A stretch of DNA of 8,303 nt from Octadecabacter sp. (GCA_003533975.1 DQCL01000352.1:18913-27215), one strand, 5' to 3'; shown: positions 1 to 6,855, counted from the stretch's first letter. The notes: a model not told the origin generated them from the letters alone. Numbers and translations are program-made.

Positions 1-1574
1 TCATCAGACAACACGTGGCGTTTCACGTCCGATGGAGATGCCAAAAGGCTGAGGGGCGGCATTTCGTACGCAGGGCGTTTGTCTTCGAATTTCAGCGCTG
101 GCTGTGCTTCCGCTTTTGCTTGGCGCGACGGTTGCGGGGCTTTGCGTGCAGGGTGCTGCACAACGGCCTTTGTTTCAGGAACCGGAACGGCAGCTGGTGT
201 GAATGCTGCCACTGGCTCTGCCATAGGCGCAACATCAACAGAAGCGTATTCCATCGCCGGTTCAACGTAGTCTTCAACGAATTCTGCCATTGGGACTTCT
301 GCTGGTGCGGCCATTTCAAGGGCCGCTTTCTGCTCGGAATTCAACACCAGTGGGCGCGGACCGGTATAGCGTTCGACAGGTGGCTCAACACGTGCCTCTT
401 GAGGTTCCATCCGGCTCGCGATTGCAGCCGTGATTGCAGGATTAACACCCGGTTTCGTTGCAATATGAACGTCTTGCGGTTGACCGGAACGGGACCGAAC
501 AGCATTGGCAATACGTGCTGAAATACGATCGTTATCAGCAACAGGAACATCACCTTGCATGCTGGGTTCTTCGATCAACTCAGGTTCAGGCATCGGGTCA
601 GCCCGTTTAAACACAGACGCAAACAAGCCTTGCTTTTGCTCAGGCTCCGCATGACGCACGGGCGCTGCCAAAGGGGTTGGCGCAGCATGTGCACCTACCG
701 GCTCAGCGGCTTCAAGTGGATCGAAGTCTTCGTAACGTGTTGGCATTGCAGGATTGGCGCGGACAACGGCGGCAACCCGTGCAGTTTCTTGCGCAATCGA
801 CGGCGTTGGAAATGCGCGTGCTGCTTCCAGTTCAGCCTCATACTCCGCCTTTTCTTGACGTGACATTTCGCGGCGTTCCTGAACCTTGGTTCCAAGCACC
901 TGTGCGCCTTTGTAAGACGCGGACGCGGTTTGCCCGAGGAGCTTTAGCACGCCGGAATATACAACGATCAACCCAAGCAACAGGAAGCGGCCTAAGCGTT
1001 TGATCTCATTCATCGTGAAACCAAATGCGAATGCCATGAGCGCAAGAACACCTAGACCCAACACGAAGGACATCAGTTTCGTCGAAAACGGAACACCAAA
1101 GGGCAAAACCGTCAAAAAGATCGACAGAACAGTGTCACCAAACATTCCACCTAAACCAAAATTTTCAGTCCAGCTCGCACCCGTATTCAAAGTTGACGCG
1201 TAAATCGCGGTCACTGCAATCACGATTGGTGCGAAAACCGCACGAGCTAACGCGCGTTCCTGCCCACGGTGTAACGTAAAACGCAGACCCCAAACCATCA
1301 GTACTGCCGGCACCATCCACGACGCATACCCAACGATCATAATCAGCACCGCGGCAAACGACGCACCTGGCCGACCCAGCCAGTTCTGAACGGGGGCATC
1401 CGTAGCGGACATGAAATTCGGATCATCGGCCGCGTAGGACCACAACATCATCGCAACCATCAGACCCGTAACAAACAGGCCGATCCCCACCAGCTCACGC
1501 CCGCGCTTTTCAATCGCTGCTTGGGTGGAGCTATCCAGAAGCGGGTCTCTCTGTCGGGTCTGATAAGATGCCAT
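1..1574 (-). CDS. ftsK: DNA translocase FtsK, N-terminal membrane domain and linker (3' end of gene beyond window)
   Basis: The frame stays open from the ATG at 1574 to the window edge (524 full codons, no stop), so the gene is cut by the window. FtsK is a septum-anchored DNA pump that clears and resolves chromosome termini at division. Residues 1-28 are polar and cytoplasmic (MASYQTRQRDPLLDSS). Hydrophobic segments lie at about 29-47, 72-96, 109-127, 144-160, 166-186 and 196-213. A long linker rich in Ala, Pro, Glu and Val spans about 225-500. It ends in YEMPPLSLLA near residue 505, which matches the conserved entry to the FtsK alpha-beta-gamma motor (typically YxLPPLxLL). The Walker ATPase and gamma domain are therefore expected left of position 1. 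The start is supported by GAGGAA (complement of 1582-1587) seven nt upstream, overlapping the aminotransferase stop, so the two genes are probably translationally coupled. The identification rests on the membrane layout, linker and motor-entry motif; the motor itself is not visible. Confidence 0.93.
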   Translation of the reverse strand, partial: MASYQTRQRDPLLDSSTQAAIEKRGRELVGIGLFVTGLMVAMMLWSYAADDPNFMSATDAPVQNWLGRPGASFAAVLIMIVGYASWMVPAVLMVWGLRFTLHRGQERALARAVFAPIVIAVTAIYASTLNTGASWTENFGLGGMFGDTVLSIFLTVLPFGVPFSTKLMSFVLGLGVLALMAFAFGFTMNEIKRLGRFLLLGLIVVYSGVLKLLGQTASASYKGAQVLGTKVQERREMSRQEKAEYEAELEAARAFPTPSIAQETARVAAVVRANPAMPTRYEDFDPLEAAEPVGAHAAPTPLAAPVRHAEPEQKQGLFASVFKRADPMPEPELIEEPSMQGDVPVADNDRISARIANAVRSRSGQPQDVHIATKPGVNPAITAAIASRMEPQEARVEPPVERYTGPRPLVLNSEQKAALEMAAPAEVPMAEFVEDYVEPAMEYASVDVAPMAEPVAAFTPAAVPVPETKAVVQHPARKAPQPSRQAKAEAQPALKFEDKRPAYEMPPLSLLASPSDVKRHVLSD

Positions 1575-1585
1575 TTTGCCGTTCC

Positions 1586-2764
1586 TCACGTGTACAAACA
1601 GTCGCGGATTTGGGTCAAACCGCGCTGCGTTTCTTCTATTGGGGCGACAAGTGCCACCCGGATATATCCTGAGCCAGGATCACCGCTTGGGTCGGGACGG
1701 CTCAGGTAGGCACCGGGCAGAACCCGAACACCTTTCTCTTGCCACAGCTTTAGGGCCGCGGTTTCTCCATCCTCCACTGGAAGCCACAGGAAAAACCCTG
1801 CCTCCGGAGAAGTATAACTATTCACACCAGCAAAAATCGCATCTGCGGCGTCAAATTTCGCGCGATATAGCGCGCGGTTTTCAATCACATGGGCCTCGTC
1901 GGACCACACACGCGTCGATACGCGCTGGATCGGCATTGGAATTGGCGCCCCTGCATAGGCGCGTAGCTGCCGCATTTCCTTGGTGTTCTTCGGGCCGCTC
2001 ACGGCAAAGCCAGACCGAAGGCCCGGAAGGTTGCTGCGCTTGGACAACGAATGAAACGCGACAATACGTTCAGGGTCGCAGCCGGTATCTGCCGCTGCCT
2101 CAAGAACACCCATCGGCGGGGTGTCGCGATAAATCTCCGAATAACACTCATCCGCGAATATCTTGAAATCGTGCTTTTCAGCCAATGCAATCAGCTGCGT
2201 CCAGTATTCGCGGTCCGCCACGGCACCCTGTGGGTTCGCGGGGCTACAAATATAAGCGATGGTCGTACGGTCCAGAATTTCAGGATCAAGGGCGGCATAA
2301 TCCGGCAAGTGCCCTGTTTCGGCTGTTGCAGGCACCATCACAGGCTCCGCGTTCACCGACAAAGCCGCGATCGCATAAACTTGGTAAAACGGGTTCGGCA
2401 GCAAAACGACGGGCTGTTTGCCGTTCTTCACTTCTGGGCAAAGCGCCATCGCGGCATTGTACAAACCTTCTCGGGTTCCGTTCAAAACCAACACACGGTC
2501 AGGCGTAATATCTACAGAATAGCGCCGTGTAACCCATCCACAAATCGCCGCCAAAAGCTCCGGTGCGCCTTCATTTGTTGGGTATTTCGCAAATTCCCCG
2601 ACAGAGCTTGCCAACACGTCAGGCACGAAACTCGGGAACGGATGCTGAGGCTCGCCAATAGTCATATTTACAGGCTCGCCGCCCGCATCATGGACGTCGA
2701 GTAAAGCGCGCAAGCGCGGCCACGCATAGGCCGGTAGGTTCGAAAACCGCTCGGGGTACGTCAT
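1586..2764 (-). CDS. PLP-dependent class I/II aminotransferase, DapC-like (N-succinyldiaminopimelate aminotransferase candidate)
   Basis: This 392-aa protein has the full length and motifs of a fold-type I aminotransferase. Visible are MTIGEPQHPFP (34-44), the PLP-site NP in SPANPQG (N177), the cofactor Asp in FADECYSE (D205, with Y208), the Schiff-base lysine in SLSKRSNLPGLRSG (K242) with the phosphate-binding R250, and the substrate-carboxylate Arg in YIRVAL (R369). The SLSKRSN-PG-RSG form of the lysine motif is typical of the DapC group, which transaminates N-succinyl-2-amino-6-ketopimelate in lysine and diaminopimelate synthesis. Other amino-acid substrates (for example aspartate or an ArgD-like role) cannot be excluded from sequence. 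GAGG lies five nt before the ATG. The stop is 11 bp from the ftsK start, so the two genes probably share an mRNA. A link between peptidoglycan precursor supply and division is attractive but is inference. Confidence 0.88.
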   Translation of the reverse strand: MTYPERFSNLPAYAWPRLRALLDVHDAGGEPVNMTIGEPQHPFPSFVPDVLASSVGEFAKYPTNEGAPELLAAICGWVTRRYSVDITPDRVLVLNGTREGLYNAAMALCPEVKNGKQPVVLLPNPFYQVYAIAALSVNAEPVMVPATAETGHLPDYAALDPEILDRTTIAYICSPANPQGAVADREYWTQLIALAEKHDFKIFADECYSEIYRDTPPMGVLEAAADTGCDPERIVAFHSLSKRSNLPGLRSGFAVSGPKNTKEMRQLRAYAGAPIPMPIQRVSTRVWSDEAHVIENRALYRAKFDAADAIFAGVNSYTSPEAGFFLWLPVEDGETAALKLWQEKGVRVLPGAYLSRPDPSGDPGSGYIRVALVAPIEETQRGLTQIRDCLYT

Positions 2765-2809
2765 TACTGCCTCAAACTACGACCTCATTAACGGGTCGCT
2801 TTCACCCAA

Positions 2810-2837
2810 AGTAGCCTGACAGTCGTCCCGCTGTCCA
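2810..2837 (-). promoter_or_regulatory. Candidate sigma-70 promoter for aminotransferase-ftsK
   Basis: On the minus strand TGGACA (2837-2832, five of six matches to TTGACA) is followed after 16 nt by GCTACT (2815-2810, three of six matches to TATAAT). This places the start of transcription near 2803 and a leader of about 38 nt before the ATG at 2764. The -10 is weak, as is common in alphaproteobacteria. It is inferred from consensus only. Confidence 0.35.
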
Positions 2838-2855
2838 GAAAAAGGACGCTTTTTC
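2838..2855. repeat. Perfect inverted repeat GAAAAAG-N4-CTTTTTC
   Basis: Two 7-bp arms (2838-2844 and 2849-2855) are exact reverse complements around the 4-nt loop GACG. The repeat abuts the upstream side of the candidate -35 of the aminotransferase-ftsK promoter, so it could be an operator or an UP-element-like A/T tract. As RNA read from the amidase it would form a weak, A-U-rich hairpin, so a terminator role is possible but less convincing. Confidence 0.45.
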
Positions 2856-2881
2856 GGTAACTTGTGTGGCTTTTCAGCAAA

Positions 2882-2967
2882 TTGCGTTTGTCATGTCGTC
2901 GTCGTGCAACGCAAAACGCATTCGCGCAAAGCGCAAGGCAGCGATTTTCGTGACCGTTGAAACGCAA
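2882..2967. repeat. Cluster of TTGCG/CGCAA pentamers
   Basis: CGCAA occurs on the plus strand at 2910-2914, 2925-2929, 2932-2936 and 2963-2967. A variant, CGCAT, is at 2917-2921, and the inverse TTGCG is at 2882-2886. The central four units step by 7, 8 and 7 bp. They could be a degenerate short tandem repeat or a multi-site protein-binding region upstream of the aminotransferase-ftsK promoter. Function is unknown. Confidence 0.35.
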
Positions 2968-2973
2968 TCAACG
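2955..2973 (-). terminator. Small inverted repeat directly after amidase stop, weak terminator candidate
   Basis: CGTTGA (2955-2960) and TCAACG (2968-2973) are perfect 6-bp complements separated by 7 nt, and the outer end abuts the amidase stop codon at 2974. In the amidase direction no clear T-run follows, so intrinsic termination would be inefficient. It may instead protect the mRNA 3' end or be fortuitous. Confidence 0.25.
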
Positions 2974-4302
2974 CTAGGCCAGCGCAGCCTCCACAGCGGC
3001 CCCAATCCGCAGCAACCGCGCATCATCCCCCCCCGCCACGTTCAACATGATCCCAACGGACGGCACGCTGCTTGGCAACACGAGCGAGGCGAGGCCCATC
3101 AAATTCGCAACCCGCGTATTGCGTAGCGCCAATAGGTTCTCGGCAAGGTAGTACTCCTCATCCGTGGCCAGTTTTTCGCAATTCGGCGGCATAATAGGCG
3201 ATCCAGGGCATAACACGGCATCATACGGCGCGGTTGCGGATGCGTATGCCGCCCGAATGGCGCGTAATTCCTGCCAAAGGGCGAGGAAATCATGGGCCAA
3301 GACCTCCTTCCCAGCAATCACCCGATTGTAGATTTGCCAGTACATCTTATCGCCATGCGCGGCGATCAAATCGCGCCAGTTGGCATAGGCATCCGCCGTA
3401 TATAGCGGGCCGGACATCTCAAAAGCACGTGTAAGCTCAGGCACCTCCAGCGGTACAATTTCAGCGCCCGCCGCTTCCAGTTTCGACACCGCAGCTTGAT
3501 ACCCGGACAAGGGCACCTCACGCATTTCATCCATAACCACAGTCTGCAACGCAGCGAACCGCATCCCGTTCAATGACACGCCCTTCAGGTCCACTGGTGA
3601 ACCACCTTCCAGCGCGTTCAGTACCAACGCCGCATCTTCCACTGATCGGCACAATGGCCCGACGGTATCAAACTCCGAACACAACGCGACGGACCCATCG
3701 ACAGGCAAACGCCCGAAAGTTGTTTTAAGGCCAACCAGATCATTCCACATCGACGGAATGCGCACAGACCCACCCGTATCTGACCCAATCGCCGCTGCCG
3801 CCAATCCAAATGCCACGGACGTTCCTGCGCCAGATGACGACCCACCTGGAACCGCCGCCTCATCATTCACACAGGGCGGCGTCGCAGTCACCGGATTATA
3901 ACCAAGGCCCGAAAACGCAATTTCGGTCATATGAGTCTTGCCCAAACACACCAGCCCCATCCCAGTCGCAACGCGCAAAACCTCCGCGTCTGCGGTTGGC
4001 ACCCGCCCCTGCATCATGGCTGTACCTGCTTCGGTGCCGATACCAGCAGTATCAAACAAATCCTTCCAGCTGATCGGCACCCCGTCCAATGGCGACAACC
4101 GTTGCCCCGCCTTAGCACGATCCGAGGCCGCCTTGGCCTCAGCCCGCGCACGGTCATGGGTCACGCGCACATAAATCCGGTCACGGAGTGTGTGCGCATC
4201 AATCGCCTCTAAATAGACCTCACATAGGTCAACCGGATCAATTTCACCGGCCGCGATTCCGCGCCCCAAATCTGCCGCCGTTGCCCAAAGCCAATCTTGC
4301 AT
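2974..4302 (-). CDS. Amidase-signature family amidohydrolase
   Basis: This 442-aa protein is an amidase-signature enzyme, which hydrolyses a C-N amide bond by a Ser-cisSer-Lys triad. The catalytic Lys is K80 in PISWKDLFD, the cis-Ser is S155 in PGGSSSGAG and the nucleophile is S179 in SDTGGSVRIPS. The spacings K80-75-S155-24-S179 equal those of fatty acid amide hydrolase (K142, S217, S241), so the active site looks intact. No signal peptide is visible, so it is probably cytoplasmic. It resembles GatA in the core, but there is no gatB or gatC nearby and the N-terminus does not look like GatA, so a stand-alone amidase on a small or aryl amide substrate is more likely. The substrate cannot be read from sequence. 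AGGAG lies upstream of the ATG with good spacing. It diverges from the monooxygenase gene. Confidence 0.9.
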   Translation of the reverse strand: MQDWLWATAADLGRGIAAGEIDPVDLCEVYLEAIDAHTLRDRIYVRVTHDRARAEAKAASDRAKAGQRLSPLDGVPISWKDLFDTAGIGTEAGTAMMQGRVPTADAEVLRVATGMGLVCLGKTHMTEIAFSGLGYNPVTATPPCVNDEAAVPGGSSSGAGTSVAFGLAAAAIGSDTGGSVRIPSMWNDLVGLKTTFGRLPVDGSVALCSEFDTVGPLCRSVEDAALVLNALEGGSPVDLKGVSLNGMRFAALQTVVMDEMREVPLSGYQAAVSKLEAAGAEIVPLEVPELTRAFEMSGPLYTADAYANWRDLIAAHGDKMYWQIYNRVIAGKEVLAHDFLALWQELRAIRAAYASATAPYDAVLCPGSPIMPPNCEKLATDEEYYLAENLLALRNTRVANLMGLASLVLPSSVPSVGIMLNVAGGDDARLLRIGAAVEAALA

Positions 4303-4379
4303 CGTATGTCTCCTTTAATCGGACGGTAGCGACCATCTCGCGCATGGACAATCCCGCGTGACGGGCCATATTGCGCCTT
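4303..4379. promoter_or_regulatory. Divergent promoter region between amidase and ubiH-family gene
   Basis: The 77-bp gap must carry both promoters unless either extends into coding sequence. Plus-strand candidate: TGGACA (4345-4350), 16 nt, CATATT (4367-4372), four of six matches to TATAAT, with a start point expected at about 4379-4380. Minus-strand candidate: TTGTCC, 17 nt, TACCGT, which is weak. The two overlap, so the genes may compete for polymerase. Both are consensus-based inferences. Confidence 0.4.
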
Positions 4380-5585
4380 ATGAAAACCGATACAGATATC
4401 GCTATTGTTGGTGGTGGCTTAAATGGCCCCACGCTCGCACTTGCGCTGGCTCAAATTGGGCTTCGCGTCACGGTAATTGACACCCTACCGGCACCGACTC
4501 GCGGGTTACCTGATTTTGACGGTCGATCCTATGCGCTCGCCCTCGCGTCTATGCGATTGTTCAAGAACATCAGCATCTGGAGCGACGTCGCAGAGCACGC
4601 ACAGCCGATGCTGGAAATAAAAGTGACAGACGGTCGTGCCGGCGAAGGCCCTGCCCCGTGGATGCTGCATTTTGACCACGCCGAAATCGAAGAAGGCCCG
4701 ATGGGTTACATGTGCGAAGATCGTTTTCTGCGCCAAGCCCTGCTTGCGGGAATGGACGCGAACGAAAAGATTACGCAACTGTCCGGCGAAACCGTGGTCT
4801 CGCAATCAAGCGGCAGTGTGACCCTCGCCTCCGGCAAGACCCTCACCGCCCAACTGGTTATTGGCGCCGATGGGCGTGCCTCCGGCACTGCGCAACGTGC
4901 GGGAATTAAACGTTCCGGTTGGGGCTACGGACAAACGGCAATCGTATGCGCGTTGGACCATGAAAAGCCTCACAATGGTATCGCGCACCAATTCTTCATG
5001 CCAACGGGTCCGCTCGCAATTCTGCCCCTTCCGGGCAACCGCTGTTCCATTGTGTGGTCCGAAACCGACGCCCGCGCAGCTGAGGTCATGGACATGAACG
5101 ATGCTGATTTCCTGGACGCATTACGACCCGCATTCGGCGACTTTCTGGGTGAAATTTCTCTCACAGGGAAACGCTTTAGCTATCCGCTTAACCTCACCCT
5201 CGCCAATCGTTTCATCGCAGATCGCATCGCCTTGATCGGGGATGCCGCACATGGGGTTCACCCGATCGCAGGACAAGGCTTGAACGCTGGCCTGCGGGAT
5301 GTCGCAGCATTGGTTGATGTTCTATCTGACGCCAAACAACGTGGCGAAGACATCGGCGGCGCTGCAGTTCTAGCGCGCTACGAGCAATGGCGACGGTTTG
5401 ACACGACAACACTGGCGGCCGCGACGGACACCTTCAACCGACTGTTCTCAAACGACAACCCGTTACTTCGTGCGGTGCGCGATGTTGGAATGGGTATGAT
5501 CAATGCCGCCCCGAATCTCCGCCGCAAATTTATCCGAGAGGCCGCAGGACTAAACGGTGACCTACCAAGCCTGATGCGCTTCTGA
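4380..5585 (+). CDS. UbiH/UbiF/UbiL-family FAD-dependent monooxygenase (ubiquinone ring hydroxylase)
   Basis: This is a 401-aa class A flavoprotein monooxygenase of the UbiH/COQ6 type, which uses FAD, NAD(P)H and oxygen to hydroxylate the benzoquinone ring during ubiquinone synthesis. Motifs in order: the dinucleotide fold IVGGGLNGPTLALALA (9-24) ending in the ribose-binding acid D34; the DG motif IGADGRASG (161-169); and the second FAD motif IGDAAHGVHPIAGQGLN (286-302), which is very close to the UbiH family signature. Length is normal for the family. In alphaproteobacteria one such enzyme (UbiL) can hydroxylate more than one ring position, so the exact carbon is not assigned. I chose ATG 4380 (MKTDTD) over an in-frame TTG at 4371, because the alternative adds only three residues and neither start has a Shine-Dalgarno. 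The missing ribosome site and the promoter position suggest a leaderless mRNA. Confidence 0.9.
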   Translation: MKTDTDIAIVGGGLNGPTLALALAQIGLRVTVIDTLPAPTRGLPDFDGRSYALALASMRLFKNISIWSDVAEHAQPMLEIKVTDGRAGEGPAPWMLHFDHAEIEEGPMGYMCEDRFLRQALLAGMDANEKITQLSGETVVSQSSGSVTLASGKTLTAQLVIGADGRASGTAQRAGIKRSGWGYGQTAIVCALDHEKPHNGIAHQFFMPTGPLAILPLPGNRCSIVWSETDARAAEVMDMNDADFLDALRPAFGDFLGEISLTGKRFSYPLNLTLANRFIADRIALIGDAAHGVHPIAGQGLNAGLRDVAALVDVLSDAKQRGEDIGGAAVLARYEQWRRFDTTTLAAATDTFNRLFSNDNPLLRAVRDVGMGMINAAPNLRRKFIREAAGLNGDLPSLMRF

Positions 5586-5603
5586 CAATCGAGCGACGAA
5601 CCA

Positions 5604-5618
5604 CTCGCGCAACGCGAG
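5604..5618. repeat. GC-rich hairpin CTCGCG-CAA-CGCGAG
   Basis: Perfect 6-bp arms (5604-5609 and 5613-5618) flank a 3-nt loop in the convergent gap between the monooxygenase gene and the 102-aa gene. It is symmetric, so it forms in transcripts from either side. It overlaps and excludes the longer terminator hairpin at 5611-5638, and no T-run follows it on either strand. Confidence 0.45.
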
Positions 5619-5641
5619 CGACCCGTAGCTAGCGCGTTTTT
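5611..5641 (+). terminator. Rho-independent terminator of the ubiH-family gene
   Basis: AACGCG (5611-5616) pairs with CGCGTT (5633-5638), and AGC (5617-5619) pairs with GCT (5628-5630), leaving a 2-nt bulge (5631-5632) and an 8-nt loop. A run of five T (5637-5641) ends the structure 26-56 bp after the monooxygenase stop. The structure is short but has the right order and position for a terminator between convergent genes. Confidence 0.55.
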
Positions 5642-5949
5642 CACATCGGGTTCGCGCGGGCACCGTGCGGGATCGTTGTGGTGCCATGTTTGCCTATTTT
5701 GCGTAAGACGACCGAACGCACTTCACGGTCTTCCCAATATTGCGGATCGTCTTTGATGACATTCGGCAACCGATCCTTCAGTAAAACCCGGTGCTTGGCC
5801 ACTTTCACCTCAACCGTCGCTTCATACCCAACAGGGTTCAATTGTCCCGCCAGATAACCAAGCTTAATTTCCGCCTCCCGATCTTCTAGGCGTTTCTTAT
5901 GTGCGCGAATCAAGGCCAGCTCGTCGGCCGGATATAGATTTGGAATCAT
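5641..5949 (-). CDS. Unrecognised 102-aa charged protein, last gene of the cnoX-like operon
   Basis: I do not recognise this family. The protein begins MIPNLYPADELALIRAHKK. Residues 8-31 look like a charged helix rich in Lys, Arg and Glu. Residues 42-62 (EATVEVKVAKHRVLLKDRLP) alternate in a beta-like pattern. A conserved-looking YWEDREVRSVVLRKIG segment lies at 71-86, before a flexible tail. There is no signal peptide, membrane segment or Cys pair, so it is probably cytoplasmic. A perfect AGGAGG (5962-5957) stands four nt before an ATG at 5952 and seven nt before a second in-frame ATG at 5949. The latter spacing is more usual, so I start there; the alternative adds one Met. It follows the Trm112 gene after a short gap and is codirectional. 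That it is a real gene is supported by the ribosome site and protein-like composition; function is unknown. Confidence 0.75.
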   Translation of the reverse strand: MIPNLYPADELALIRAHKKRLEDREAEIKLGYLAGQLNPVGYEATVEVKVAKHRVLLKDRLPNVIKDDPQYWEDREVRSVVLRKIGKHGTTTIPHGARANPM

Positions 5950-5953
5950 CATG

Positions 5954-6000
5954 TAACCTCCTGCCAGACAGTTGGACTCAGTATGGTTTCCAGCAGGTTA
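5954..6000 (-). promoter_or_regulatory. Inverted repeat pairing the trm112 stop region with the next gene's Shine-Dalgarno
   Basis: In the mRNA, TAACCT (6000-5995, starting with the Trm112 stop codon) is an exact complement of AGGTTA (5959-5954), which includes the 3' half of AGGAGG for the 102-aa gene. A second register pairs CCTGC (5997-5993) with GCAGG (5964-5960), covering the 5' half of that site. Either fold would mask the ribosome site until ribosomes reach the upstream stop, a classic layout for translational coupling. The stems are short, so the effect is inferred. Confidence 0.4.
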
Positions 6001-6192
6001 ATCCCGATCTATTACGCGGGCTTCATCAATCAGCAGTACCGGAATGCCACCGCGAATTGGGTAGGCCAAACGTGCAACATTGCTAACCAGTTCTTGGGCC
6101 GCCGCGTCATAGCTCAAACGTCCCTGACATTGCGGGCAGACCAAGGCTTCTAACATCTTTGGGTCAAACTTGTGTTCGTCGTTCTGTGTCAT
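5998..6192 (-). CDS. Trm112/UPF0434 (YcaR-like) zinc-ribbon family protein
   Basis: This 64-aa protein has the Trm112 fold signature: [16 protein letters not shown] with a CxxC knuckle (C19, C22), then [26 protein letters not shown], which is close to the family consensus. In eukaryotes and archaea Trm112 activates several methyltransferases acting on tRNA, rRNA and release factor; bacterial short forms are usually of unknown role and are thought to act as small partners. Only one CxxC is present, which is normal for bacterial members. The ATG overlaps the stop of the LON-domain gene by four nt (ATGA at 6192-6189), and AAGG lies seven nt upstream, inside that gene. The two proteins are therefore probably made in coupled fashion. 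Confidence 0.92.
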   Translation of the reverse strand: MTQNDEHKFDPKMLEALVCPQCQGRLSYDAAAQELVSNVARLAYPIRGGIPVLLIDEARVIDRD

Positions 6193-6830
6193 TGCATCAC
6201 CTTCTGTTCGTTTCCGCCATGAAGCGCGTATTCAATCAACGTCACGAGCATCTCCCGCCTCTCTCGCAACGTGTCCGCCTCTAGCAACGCCTGACGCTCT
6301 TCTGGTTCAAACGGGCAAAGTATCGACAGGGAATTTATCAACAGTTCAGGCTCTGCTTCATTCATGCCGTCCCAATCGGTGTTTAGATCAAGGTCCTCAA
6401 AGAACCGTCTCAGCAAACCCATCAAGCCAGCACGATCCATGTCAGGATCGGATTGCTCGTCACCGAGATCGTCTTCAAAACCTGCCCAGTTCACGCACGC
6501 ACGTCGATACGGGGTGAAACCGTCAACCTCTTCCTCGATGCGAAAACGGGACACGCCCGTCAGCGTGATCATATAACCGCCACTTTCGGTTTCAGACATC
6601 GCGGTCACACGGCCCGCACATCCAATTGTGTGCAATGCCTCCTCGGCATCAACAGCGTCGTTCGGCTGCACCATCCCGATCATCCGCGCATCTGTTTTCA
6701 ACGCATCATCCAACATCGCCAGATACCGCGGCTCAAACAGGTGCAAAGGCAGCTGCGCACGCGGCAACAGCAGCGCCCCTGACAACGGAAAAACCGGAAT
6801 AACCGAAGGTAGATCTTTTTGCTTCTTCAT
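6189..6830 (-). CDS. LON substrate-binding (N-terminal) domain protein
   Basis: This 213-aa protein carries only the N-terminal substrate-recognition domain of Lon protease (PF02190 type), with no AAA+ or Ser-Lys protease part. The signature is clear: [14 protein letters not shown] (10-23) and [14 protein letters not shown] (27-40), followed by a beta-rich core ([21 protein letters not shown]) and an acidic alpha-helical second half. Stand-alone LON-domain proteins are widespread in bacteria and their function is poorly defined; binding of unfolded or specific proteins is the usual guess. I start at ATG 6830 ([10 protein letters not shown]) with AGG at a distance of seven nt. A longer form from a TTG at 6863 would overlap the upstream gene and has no ribosome site. 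The gene begins 25 bp after the thioredoxin-TPR stop and overlaps the Trm112 start. Confidence 0.9.
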   Translation of the reverse strand: MKKQKDLPSVIPVFPLSGALLLPRAQLPLHLFEPRYLAMLDDALKTDARMIGMVQPNDAVDAEEALHTIGCAGRVTAMSETESGGYMITLTGVSRFRIEEEVDGFTPYRRACVNWAGFEDDLGDEQSDPDMDRAGLMGLLRRFFEDLDLNTDWDGMNEAEPELLINSLSILCPFEPEERQALLEADTLRERREMLVTLIEYALHGGNEQKVMQ

Positions 6831-6855
6831 ACGCCAGCCTAGACTGTCAGCCGCA

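Larger units (their letters stand above)
2765..2973. other. Intergenic spacer between amidase and aminotransferase, no gene seen
   Basis: This 209-bp spacer is the longest non-coding stretch in the window. It holds a candidate promoter for the aminotransferase-ftsK unit, a perfect inverted repeat next to its -35, a cluster of TTGCG pentamers, and a small inverted repeat at the amidase stop. I see no reading frame here that looks like a protein, and no RNA gene. Confidence 0.6.

Noticed and set aside
15..521. Plus-strand open frame of 168 codons at the left end
   Set aside because: It lies antisense to the continuous ftsK frame, and its translation is rich in Arg, Cys, Phe and Trp without any protein-like pattern.
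2051..2704. Plus-strand open frame of 217 codons
   Set aside because: It is fully antisense to the aminotransferase, whose active-site motifs are intact; the translation is Arg/His-rich and resembles no family.
2866..3126. Plus-strand open frame of 86 codons starting in the amidase-aminotransferase spacer
   Set aside because: Half of it is antisense to the amidase C-terminus, it has no Shine-Dalgarno, and the composition is not protein-like.
2974..4302. Assignment of the amidase as GatA of the Glu-tRNA(Gln) amidotransferase
   Set aside because: There is no gatB or gatC partner in the window and the N-terminus does not look like GatA; only the shared amidase-signature core matches.
4371..4379. 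ubiH-family start at TTG 4371
   Set aside because: It adds only three residues, uses a rarer start codon and overlaps the predicted -10 element; ATG 4380 gives the usual N-terminus just before the FAD motif.
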